The position numbers and the translations under genes were made by a program. 7,168 nt of DNA from JARRLC01 sp050290865 (GTDB lineage Bacteria > Pseudomonadota > Alphaproteobacteria > Rhizobiales > Rhodomicrobiaceae). Positions 1 to 5,097 of the stretch are shown here, piece by piece (positions within the stretch are counted from its first letter, which is position 1; each line of letters begins with the position of its first letter). The stretch covers positions 1 through 7,168 of the forward strand of contig JBNKIW010000090.1 of NCBI GenBank assembly GCA_050290865.1, read 5' to 3'. Below the pieces are notes generated by a model. It worked only from the letters and a program-made list of their open reading frames with translations, had not been told where the DNA came from and did not search any database.

Positions 1-300
1 CGCCTCGGGGAGCAGCTTGTTCAGGCCGCAGCGGAACACATCGCCGGCGAGGTGCGGTCGGCGGCGGGTGAGGCGGTAGATGTGATCAGAGCGGCAGTGG
101 TAGCAGAGCTGACCATGGCGCGCCAAGCCAGCAAGGGCATGCGGCAGATCAGGACGACGGTGTGGTGGGCCTCCGCAATCGCGTTAGTCGCTACCGCCAT
201 CGCCGTCGCGCTCGCCATCCTCTCGCCGCTGCTGGACGCCCCTCGCGCCCCAGGTGCGTGTTCACCGGTAATTACACAGCAGACGGTGAACACGCACTGA
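1..300 (+). CDS. C-terminal part of a membrane-anchored protein, function unknown
   Basis: The frame is open from the first base of the window to a TGA at 298-300, so 99 residues are visible and the start lies outside. A GTG at 52 is possible as a start but has no ribosome binding site, so I treat the gene as cut by the window edge. The visible part begins with an alanine- and glutamate-rich amphipathic helix (about residues 1-45, likely coiled coil), followed by a basic stretch and one hydrophobic membrane segment at about residues 55-77 (from TTVWWASAIALV onward). A short polar tail follows. This layout, a cytoplasmic helical domain ending in a membrane anchor, occurs in mobilisation and conjugation accessory proteins, but I do not recognise the family. 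The last codons lie inside a perfect inverted repeat at 254-297. The gene points toward the minus-strand gene at 337-699, leaving a 36-base gap. Confidence 0.6.
   Translation, partial: RLGEQLVQAAAEHIAGEVRSAAGEAVDVIRAAVVAELTMARQASKGMRQIRTTVWWASAIALVATAIAVALAILSPLLDAPRAPGACSPVITQQTVNTH
254..297. repeat. Perfect 14-bp inverted repeat, 16-base loop, at the end of the plus-strand gene
   Basis: Arms 254-267 (GTGCGTGTTCACCG) and 284-297 are exact reverse complements. The 16-base spacer begins with the 8-bp palindrome GTAATTAC (268-275). The hairpin covers the last codons of the plus-strand gene and lies between two converging genes. No T-run follows on either strand, so it is not a standard intrinsic terminator. 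It may be a Rho-assisted terminator or RNA-stabilising hairpin, or a protein-binding site. Confidence 0.6.
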
Positions 301-336
301 CGTGGTTGGTCCAGAGCGCAATCTTGAGTGTCCCCG

Positions 337-699
337 CTATTTTTCTTTGTCCGGCCGCATCTTGATTACAGTCGCTATCGGTCCGTCCGAGGTGCCGTAG
401 AGACGCTCCCGAATTCGCCGCTGTTCATCCAGCAAATACCGCTCACTGGCGACGATCAATAAACCGCGCACACCAATTTCATCCAAGCGTTTTTGAAGGT
501 CTGCTATAATGCCGTGCAGCTTTTCTTCGACACCGCGTTGCTCGTCAAGTGATGTTGTCCAAAGCGATGAGTCCAGCGCCTGGTCACTCGGCGCTGTCTC
601 ATCCAGCAATTCAAGAAAATCGTCACTGAATGTACGCAGCGCAAGACCCAAAAGCGCCGCCCGCATTACATCATCGCGTGCCAATTTTTTTTTCACCAT
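337..699 (-). CDS. Hypothetical 120-residue helical protein
   Basis: I do not recognise this protein. It starts at ATG 699-697, with AAGGTG on the minus strand about seven bases upstream as a plausible ribosome binding site; a second possible start, GTG, is the next codon. The protein begins with a basic run (VKKKLARDD) and appears almost entirely helical. A leucine- and acid-rich middle (about residues 20-55) is followed by a charged amphipathic stretch with heptad-like spacing (about residues 53-100), then a short basic tail ending in DKEK. No membrane segment, cysteine cluster or catalytic motif is visible. Its codon use is more AT-tolerant than that of the two large ATPase genes, so it may have a different origin. 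It converges with the partial gene to its left. The helical, charged layout would suit a small regulator or partner protein, but that is a guess. Confidence 0.65.
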   Translation of the reverse strand: MVKKKLARDDVMRAALLGLALRTFSDDFLELLDETAPSDQALDSSLWTTSLDEQRGVEEKLHGIIADLQKRLDEIGVRGLLIVASERYLLDEQRRIRERLYGTSDGPIATVIKMRPDKEK

Positions 700-803
700 C
701 CCAGCACCTTTTCGATAAAGCCGTTTTTACATTCATTGTGCGCTACAACGTCGGCTTGCGCAAAATCGTTTCAACGTAGAGCACCCGCGCGCCGCCCCAC
801 CGT

Positions 804-821
804 GTCAGGGTGCCCCCTGAC
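804..821. repeat. Compact 7-bp hairpin, 4-base loop
   Basis: GTCAGGG (804-810) and CCCTGAC (815-821) are exact reverse complements around TGCC. The hairpin overlaps the stop codon of the possible short frame at 805-1011. No T-run follows on either strand. Confidence 0.4.
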
Positions 822-1011
822 GATATCGCTCGTTATAGAGAAAATCCTGAGACCGCGCCACATCGGCGGGGGATTCTTGCCCGCTGGCAGCGCTGCGGAT
901 GGCATCAAGTGCGGCGCGGCGTGTCCTGGCATCCGGTGCAGGTCGCGCGAGTATGAGGATGCCTTCCCGAATATAGGGGTGAAAACGCCGGCACCCCCGG
1001 CACCCGCGCAC
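805..1011 (-). CDS. Possible short or relic protein, 68 residues
   Basis: This minus-strand frame runs from a GTG at 1011-1009 to a TGA at 807-805. From about residue 10 onward it looks protein-like: a helix-forming stretch (RTRRAALDAIRSAASG), then a sequence ending in FLYNERYRQGAP, with third codon positions enriched in G and C as in the nearby genes. The first ten residues (MRGCRGCRRF) are simply the translation of the GGGTGCC repeats in the left arm of the 979-1209 element, and no ribosome binding site is visible before the GTG. Either the gene starts elsewhere, or this is the tail of a gene broken by the repeat element. It could also be chance. I list it so that the stretch between 700 and 978 is not left blank; nothing else there looks coding. 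Confidence 0.28.
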   Translation of the reverse strand: MRGCRGCRRFHPYIREGILILARPAPDARTRRAALDAIRSAASGQESPADVARSQDFLYNERYRQGAP

Positions 1012-1209
1012 GGAAACCCTTGCTGAGCAAGGGTTTGGTGGGTGCCGGTCCTACCCAAAAGACCGGCACCCACACCGGCACCCACGCCGGCACCCGCTTC
1101 GTGGGGACCGGCACCGCCGGCACCCCACCGGCACCCACGCCGGCACCCGCAAAATCCTTGCTCAGCAAGGGTTTTGGCGCGCGGGTGCCGGGGGTGCCGG
1201 CGTTTTCAC
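979..1209. repeat. Complex inverted-repeat block with GGCACCC iteron-like motifs
   Basis: The block is bounded by a perfect 31-bp inverted repeat, 979-1009 against 1179-1209, each arm holding two GGCACCC motifs. Just inside each arm is a palindrome: 1014-1036 (AAACCCTTGCT, central G, AGCAAGGGTTT) and 1151-1175 (the same core with central C and one mismatched pair). The middle holds a 13-bp perfect hairpin, 1038-1050 against 1061-1073 with a 10-base loop. It also holds direct GGCACCC copies starting at 1065, 1077, 1089, 1119, 1130 and 1142, mostly 11-12 bp apart, plus a GGCACCG at 1110. All frames through it give low-complexity proline, glycine and threonine repeats, so I consider it non-coding. 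It lies just beyond the terminator of the 719-residue gene. It could be an origin element, a partition or replication-termination site, or an extragenic repeat family; the sequence alone does not decide. Confidence 0.85.
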
Positions 1210-1260
1210 TTAATTCAGAGGATAAAGAAGTGATATTCATCTTTTGTTCTTCTTGGTGTC

Positions 1261-1305
1261 AAAAAAAGAACCTCACCAAGCGCCTCGCCTGTGAGGTTTT
1301 TGCTG
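1261..1305 (-). terminator. Intrinsic terminator after the TOPRIM/ATPase gene
   Basis: The stem AACCTCAC (1269-1276) pairs exactly with GTGAGGTT (1291-1298) around a 14-base loop. On the minus strand the hairpin is followed by TTCTTTTTTT, and it begins about 27 bases after the stop codon of the 719-residue gene. On the plus strand it is followed by a shorter T-run (1297-1301), so it may also work in that direction. Confidence 0.8.
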
Positions 1306-1324
1306 CAGGCTTACCGCATAGAGG

Positions 1325-3484
1325 TTACTGCGCCTTTGGCGCCTTCGTGATCTCGATATACCGTTTACCGTGACTTCTTTTGGTACGCTCGATTGTGATG
1401 CCGATCTTGCGCAGGGTTGGAGCGGCAAGGCGAAGACGGCTGGACATGGATGACGGGTTGCGGGGCCAATAACCTTCACGCTGGCCGCCTTCCGGTGCAT
1501 GCATGTTGAGGTGTCCTAGCAGTTGCTCCGGTCGCCCCCGCCATTGAGTATCGTTCAAGGTGTCCAAGAATGCGAGAAGTGCCAAGCACACCACGTCGCC
1601 CTCAATCACGGTCTGCACGGCTTCGGCAGTGTTTTCATAATACGCTTCCATAACGCCGCCGGGGTGCGTGAAGGCGCTCTCACAGGCGGTCGCCCAGACA
1701 GCAAAGTCGGCCAGGCGCGGCAGTTGCGACAGTTTCACCGCGCTGCGGTTGCGCATCCCAATAACCATGGCGTCCAGCAAGGCGCCCAGGATGCGCGGCC
1801 TGGCCTCTTCCAATCTGGCTTTCACCGCTTCGTCGGTCATCTTCTTGTCGCCGCCGATGGGCTGCAGTTCGAGCATGATAGCCCGATCGGCGAGGTCGCT
1901 GCGGGCAATGATGTCGCCGATGGCGGTCAGCAGCGTCGGACGCATGGCGTCGAACAGGATCTCATCGTCGTCGGTATGCAATTGGCGTGTCGCGAAACCG
2001 CCGCCGGTGGCAACGCGGCAAAGCGCATCGGAAAGCCAGGTGGGAAGACGGGTCATATTGTCAAACAGCAGCATCCCGGCATTGGCGGCGGCGATCCAGA
2101 GGTCGCGCTCGTTGGGCGGTGCTGCTCGAAGCGGTGCGACGTTGGGATCAACAAGCGAGCGCAGGAAGAGGGCGGTGGTTGATTTGCTGGCGCCCGCCTC
2201 GCCCGCAAGCGCGAGTAGTGGATATGGACCCGTTGCCCGCAGCGCCGCCAGGAGCCACGCGACAACCAGGGTGAAGTTGTTGTCGCTCGACAGGTTGAGC
2301 AGGTCGCGAAGCTCCCGCAGGTTGCCACCGGAAACCGGCTCGGGCAGGGGCAACATGCCGCGCGGGCGCTGAAAGTGCACCGGCGGGGCGCCTACGACGC
2401 GCCAGCCCTGCTCGTCGATCTCAACCGCGCGCCACTGATCGTCTGCCAGATCGACGTAGTATTTTCCTGCATGCTCTGCCGTGCGGACGAAAACCGGATG
2501 CTGCTCGCCATCATAGCGCGCGATGGCGTCCAAGGTGAGCAACGCCTGGGCCATGGCATCGGCATTCGGCGCCTTCCTCGTCGCCTTATAGTATTGATGT
2601 GTCAGCCACTTGCGAAAGCCCTTGGAACGCAGGTTCCAGGTTTCCCGGCGTCCGTCGATGCTGATCGCGCCCCAGGCCGATTCATCTGGTGCCCAGAAGA
2701 ACGTGGCATCCTGCTGGGCCAGATTGACCAGAGTGTCGGCAATCGTTCCATCCTGGCTACCCGCTGTTTTCGTTTCCTTGCGCGCATCAAGGGCGGGCTC
2801 GCGGGCAAGAAGTGCCTCCAGCGGTTCAGCCGCGGCGAGTGCGGCATCCAGGTGTTCCTCGAAGCCCTGCGGCTCCTTCATATGCAGATCATGAATATCG
2901 GCGAAGCCGTTCAGAACGGCAACGCGGAATTCTTTGCGGTGCTTGGAGACGGAAAGCCGTTTCAGCAGTTCATCCCGAGCGCCGCCTTTGCCGGGAAACA
3001 CGGTGATAGGGGTAATCCCGGCCAGTTCCGGATCATCACGCTTCGGGTAGTAGCCGTTGGCACCAGCTACGCCTACGGCATCGAACCCGTGATGCCAGAG
3101 GATGTGGCAGGACCGCTCATTATCAACCAGAACGATGGGGCAGCCGCGCGCCGGCATCTGATCGAGGCCATACAGGAGTGCGCCAAGCTTCTCTTCACGC
3201 TTATCCCATAGTGCCCGCCTCGCCTTGCTTTCTCCCGGCGTGACGCCTTGCCAGATCCGATCCCGTAAGGCACTGCCATCGCGCCGACGGTAGGGTATGG
3301 CGAGCGCTGAGCGGCTCTCCGCCCAGGGGTTGTCAACCGTACGAACCCCAAGTTGTTCCAGGAACTCGATCGGCAATTGTGCGGCCGTCGCATAATCCTG
3401 CAAGGTTACGCCGATTTTTTTCGCCGCCATCCTAACGACAGTGTTGACTTCCGGCGCCGTAGTCTTATCTACTTGTTTGGTCAC
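1325..3484 (-). CDS. TOPRIM-like plus P-loop ATPase replication protein (primase/helicase-like)
   Basis: The gene encodes 719 residues from a GTG at 3484-3482, preceded by GGAGGGG about nine bases upstream, which supports this start. Residues 1-80 resemble the N-terminal region seen before TOPRIM domains in mobile-element primase-like proteins (LPIEFLEQLGV, then ALAIPYRRRDG). Residues 100-205 align by eye with a TOPRIM fold (LLYGLDQM, PIVLVDNERSC), but the usual VEGE is VDNE (120-123) and the usual EPD-GG is FPGKGG (163-168), so key metal-binding acids seem lost. Residues 420-575 form a P-loop ATPase: Walker A GEAGASKST (428-436), Walker B-like MLLFDN (471-476) and a probable arginine finger in DLADR (530-534). 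The C-terminus (about 665-715) looks like a winged helix. The likely role is a helicase or loader at an origin of the element, with DNA binding at its C-terminus. It follows the 101-residue gene and ends at an intrinsic terminator. The ATPase call is firm; primase activity is doubtful. Confidence 0.88.
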   Translation of the reverse strand: MTKQVDKTTAPEVNTVVRMAAKKIGVTLQDYATAAQLPIEFLEQLGVRTVDNPWAESRSALAIPYRRRDGSALRDRIWQGVTPGESKARRALWDKREEKLGALLYGLDQMPARGCPIVLVDNERSCHILWHHGFDAVGVAGANGYYPKRDDPELAGITPITVFPGKGGARDELLKRLSVSKHRKEFRVAVLNGFADIHDLHMKEPQGFEEHLDAALAAAEPLEALLAREPALDARKETKTAGSQDGTIADTLVNLAQQDATFFWAPDESAWGAISIDGRRETWNLRSKGFRKWLTHQYYKATRKAPNADAMAQALLTLDAIARYDGEQHPVFVRTAEHAGKYYVDLADDQWRAVEIDEQGWRVVGAPPVHFQRPRGMLPLPEPVSGGNLRELRDLLNLSSDNNFTLVVAWLLAALRATGPYPLLALAGEAGASKSTTALFLRSLVDPNVAPLRAAPPNERDLWIAAANAGMLLFDNMTRLPTWLSDALCRVATGGGFATRQLHTDDDEILFDAMRPTLLTAIGDIIARSDLADRAIMLELQPIGGDKKMTDEAVKARLEEARPRILGALLDAMVIGMRNRSAVKLSQLPRLADFAVWATACESAFTHPGGVMEAYYENTAEAVQTVIEGDVVCLALLAFLDTLNDTQWRGRPEQLLGHLNMHAPEGGQREGYWPRNPSSMSSRLRLAAPTLRKIGITIERTKRSHGKRYIEITKAPKAQ

Positions 3485-3520
3485 TACAGTTTACCCCTCC
3501 AGCAAATCCCCTGGATAACA

Positions 3521-3557
3521 GAGACACCCCCGGCGCCGTGAACGCCGGGGGTGTCTC
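3521..3557. repeat. Perfect 15-bp hairpin between the 101- and 719-residue genes
   Basis: GAGACACCCCCGGCG (3521-3535) and its exact reverse complement (3543-3557) surround a 7-base loop. On the minus strand the hairpin starts five bases after the stop of the 101-residue gene and ends 36 bases before the GTG of the 719-residue gene. No T-run follows, so it is probably not a simple intrinsic terminator. In the transcript it would be very stable and could lower readthrough or protect the upstream message. As DNA it could be a binding site. Confidence 0.75.
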
Positions 3558-3562
3558 ACTAT

Positions 3563-3868
3563 TCAATGTGCTATCGGTTCGCGCTGTGTGAACCTCAGTC
3601 TGTGCGTGCCGTTCCGCTTGAAGCGGCTGAGGGTGATTCCGGCCTTGGCCAGTGCCGGACCGGCGGCTGCAATCGCTTTCACCAGTTCGTGATCGGTCGT
3701 CAGAGCTAAACACAGGCCCTTCTGGTGCAGTTCATCAAGCAATTCCAAATAGGTCGCTCCCACCGTCGCTGTGGGAACGCCGGCGATGAGGTCCTCTACA
3801 ACCTTCTCGCCGCTTTCGTCCGCGCCTGATCCGGCCTCAGTTGTGATGGTGGTTGTGTCGTCTCTCAT
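3563..3868 (-). CDS. Small protein with winged-helix-like C-terminus, 101 residues
   Basis: The start ATG (3868-3866) is preceded by AGGAGA six to seven bases upstream, a strong ribosome binding site. I do not recognise a named family. The N-terminal 25 residues are acidic and threonine-rich, probably flexible. Residues 30-70 look helical (a leucine-rich stretch around YLELLDELHQ). Residues 68-97 (ALAKAGITLSRFKRN onward) resemble by eye the C-terminus of the 719-residue protein downstream (TLRKIGITIERTKRS onward), sharing the GIT, R-KR and a following basic beta-like strand. That suggests a small DNA-binding protein related to the winged helix of its neighbour. It is probably transcribed with the 719-residue gene, being 78 bases upstream on the same strand, with the 15-bp hairpin between. 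It could be a repressor or copy-number regulator that competes for the same sites, but this is inferred. Confidence 0.75.
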   Translation of the reverse strand: MRDDTTTITTEAGSGADESGEKVVEDLIAGVPTATVGATYLELLDELHQKGLCLALTTDHELVKAIAAAGPALAKAGITLSRFKRNGTHRLRFTQREPIAH

Positions 3869-3894
3869 GCCTGTATCTCCTGGTGAAAGTTAGT

Positions 3895-4235
3895 GAGTTC
3901 GACCGTTTTGCCTTAAATGGCATAATCTCCGTATACGTACTGCTTTCGCTTAAAATCCTTCGCGCCCCGTAACCTCTCCGTCGAAGTTCACCTGTGCCGT
4001 ACTTTATTCGCCTTCTTCGGAACGTTTTGTGTAAGTGATTTCAAATACTTAATGACTATAACCCCTCGTAAACGCCAAGTCGAAACGTTTCCTCTCCCCA
4101 AAGAGAAACTTGTAGGCAGAAGAAAACTCGCCATTCGGGCGCAAAGCTTTTGTATTTGGCGTAATTACAATCTGTTAGGCAGTTATCGTTACATCGTTAC
4201 AGAGCCGTTGCGGTGCGTCAGATTGCCTAGTACTT
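3895..4235. other. AT-richer stretch, candidate DNA-unwinding element
   Basis: This stretch is clearly richer in A and T than the sequence on either side and carries short A/T runs, for example AAATACTTAATGACTATAA near 4043-4061 and TTTTGTATTTGGCGTAATTA near 4148-4167. A tandem pair of ATCGTTAC lies at 4185-4200. No gene is convincing here. Beside an iteron-like array, such a stretch is the expected place for strand opening, but promoters of the 101-residue gene would look similar. Confidence 0.4.
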
Positions 4236-4496
4236 AGTTGCACTCTCATTCCCCGCACTCCGTTCAAGTTATCCGTTTGAGCGCCACCCGCTCTGCATTT
4301 CCTATGTCGTGTATGCCGCGTACCCGGAGGTTGTGCACCTTGCGTGCCGTCGCGCTGGCCCTGGTGCACTCCTCCCGCGCAAATGCCGATGGGAGTGCCA
4401 CGCCGAAATGCGGCCATCACACACGTCGTCAGTGCTGACAATCCCGCGCGGCATACGACTGGCTGTGCGCGCGAGACCAACACGCTGCGGTTGGCA

Positions 4497-4544
4497 CCGA
4501 CAGATCGCTGACGGCATAGCGACGGATGGATTTCGATCTGTCGG
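4497..4544. repeat. Structured origin repeat, copy 1 of 3
   Basis: The 46-bp unit (4498-4543) has three near-identical hexamers starting at 4498 (CGACAG), 4509 (TGACGG) and 4520 (CGACGG), exactly 11 bp apart. After the third arm (4520-4527), eight variable bases precede an inverted arm, ATCTGTCG (4536-4543). In this copy the inverted arm pairs perfectly with the first hexamer arm, extended to 11 bp (4497-4507 against 4534-4544). Confidence 0.8.
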
Positions 4545-4637
4545 CATCCGCCGAAGCCGTCCGTCCATCCGCCCAACCATCTGTCCGTGCGCCGGCACCG
4601 CGCCCGTTGTGCACACGGGCACGGGTACTGGGAGTTG

Positions 4638-4683
4638 CGACGGATCGCCGACGGCATAGCGACGGATCGAACTCCATCCGTCG
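4638..4683. repeat. Structured origin repeat, copy 2 of 3
   Basis: This copy has the same 46-bp layout. CGACGG starts at 4638, 4649 and 4660, 11 bp apart, followed after CGACGGAT (4660-4667) and eight variable bases by ATCCGTCG (4676-4683). Outside the variable spacer it differs from copy 1 at three positions and from copy 3 at two. Confidence 0.8.
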
Positions 4684-4705
4684 AAGCTGTCGGTCTGGCT
4701 GACAG

Positions 4706-4872
4706 CGCCGTGTCCATTGCCTCGTGTCCGTGTCCACAGCGGACACGGCGTGGACACGAGTGGACACGGTGTGGAACGATGGAACGCTGGATAATTGGAA
4801 GGAACGGGAAGGCATGTTTCTGAGCCTTCCATTTTTCTTGGCGGCGGATCTGGATACGGACACGGACACGAG
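4706..4872. repeat. GTGTCC/GGACAC inverted-repeat cluster
   Basis: CGCCGTGTCC (4706-4715) pairs exactly with 4741-4750, and CTCGTGTCC (4721-4729) with 4752-4760. Further GTGTCC and GGACAC copies lie at 4730-4735 and 4762-4767. The 15 bases CTCGTGTCCGTGTCC (4721-4735) recur as an exact reverse complement at 4858-4872. The cluster sits between copies 2 and 3 of the 46-bp element and belongs to a different motif family. Confidence 0.75.
4807..4839 (+). terminator. Candidate intrinsic terminator on the plus strand inside the origin-like region
   Basis: GGAAGGC (4807-4813) pairs exactly with GCCTTCC (4824-4830) around a 10-base loop and is followed by ATTTTTCTT (4831-4839). The T-run lies only on the plus-strand side. 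No plus-strand gene lies upstream in the intergenic region, so if functional it would end an untranslated transcript. Confidence 0.5.
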
Positions 4873-4910
4873 AAACGTCCCGCGCGCGCGACATGCACTG
4901 TGGCTGGCAC

Positions 4911-4956
4911 CGACGGATCACCGACGGCATAACGACGGATGAAAATCCATCCGTCG
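4911..4956. repeat. Structured origin repeat, copy 3 of 3
   Basis: CGACGG starts at 4911, 4922 and 4933, again 11 bp apart, followed by eight bases (4941-4948) and ATCCGTCG (4949-4956). Copies 1 and 3 also share GGCAC immediately upstream. The inverted arm of this copy is the first member of the phased CCGTCG run that follows. Confidence 0.8.
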
Positions 4957-5018
4957 ACATCCGTCGTGATCCGTCGTGATCCGTCGAAACCGTCGTTTTA
5001 TCCGTCGTTACCCGTCTG
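4951..5018. repeat. Helically phased CCGTCG tandem array
   Basis: CCGTCG begins at 4951, 4961, 4971, 4981, 4990 and 5002, with a degenerate CCCGTCTG at 5011. Spacing is therefore 10, 10, 10, 9 and 12 bp, close to one helical turn, which places the motifs on one face of the DNA. The units at 4961 and 4971 are identical decamers (CCGTCGTGAT). The array ends about 80 bases beyond the stop codon of the RepA-like gene. This fits binding sites for a replication initiator or helicase, such as the gene's own product. Confidence 0.8.
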
Positions 5019-5097
5019 AGCCGGCGATCCATCCGCCCATATCCGCCGCCGTCAGCGGCACGCCCGACCACTTCCTCGCTGGTGTTATTCTTGGTTG

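Larger units (their letters stand above)
3869..5097. other. Repeat-rich intergenic region, candidate replication origin
   Basis: About 1.2 kb separates the 101-residue gene from the RepA-like gene. Long open frames cross it on both strands (one of 311 codons at 4175-5110, minus), but their translations are arginine-, cysteine- and histidine-rich echoes of the DNA repeats. They lack ribosome binding sites and any recognisable fold, so I do not call them genes. The region holds an AT-richer stretch (about 3895-4235), then dense repeat families from 4497 to 5016, all beside a replication-type ATPase gene. That is the usual layout of an iteron-controlled origin. On the minus strand a weak promoter candidate has TGTAAC (4188-4193) and TGTAAT (4164-4169) 18 bases apart and would drive the 101-residue gene after a long leader. 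A small inverted repeat, TGCC-ATTTAA-GGCA on the minus strand (3909-3922), lies nearer that gene. Between 4240 and 4490 I see only an imperfect hairpin (GTGCACC at 4333 against GGTGCAC at 4363). Confidence 0.65.

Noticed and set aside
979..1209. CRISPR array
   Set aside because: The repeats are short (7-12 bp), mixed in orientation and separated by 2-5 bases, with no spacer-sized unique segments and no cas genes.
979..1209. Insertion sequence or MITE with terminal inverted repeats
   Set aside because: The 31-bp arms fit in size, but I found no target-site duplication next to them and no transposase, so I left it as a repeat block.
905..1373. Proline-, glycine- and threonine-repeat frames on both strands (111 and 117 codons)
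   Set aside because: They are translations of the GGCACCC array, equally open on both strands, with no credible start site.
1523..3211. Long plus-strand frames of 219, 234 and 278 codons
   Set aside because: They lie antisense to the 719-residue ATPase gene, whose motifs, start and terminator are clear. Their products look like antisense translation of GC-rich codons.
4052..4237. Plus-strand 61-codon frame in the AT-richer stretch
   Set aside because: It has no ribosome binding site, an unremarkable composition and no recognisable domain.
4786..4794. DnaA box (TTATCCAGC on the minus strand; also TTATCCAGG near 3511-3519)
   Set aside because: Each matches only seven of nine positions of TTATCCACA. 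Isolated matches of this quality are expected by chance and do not form a cluster.
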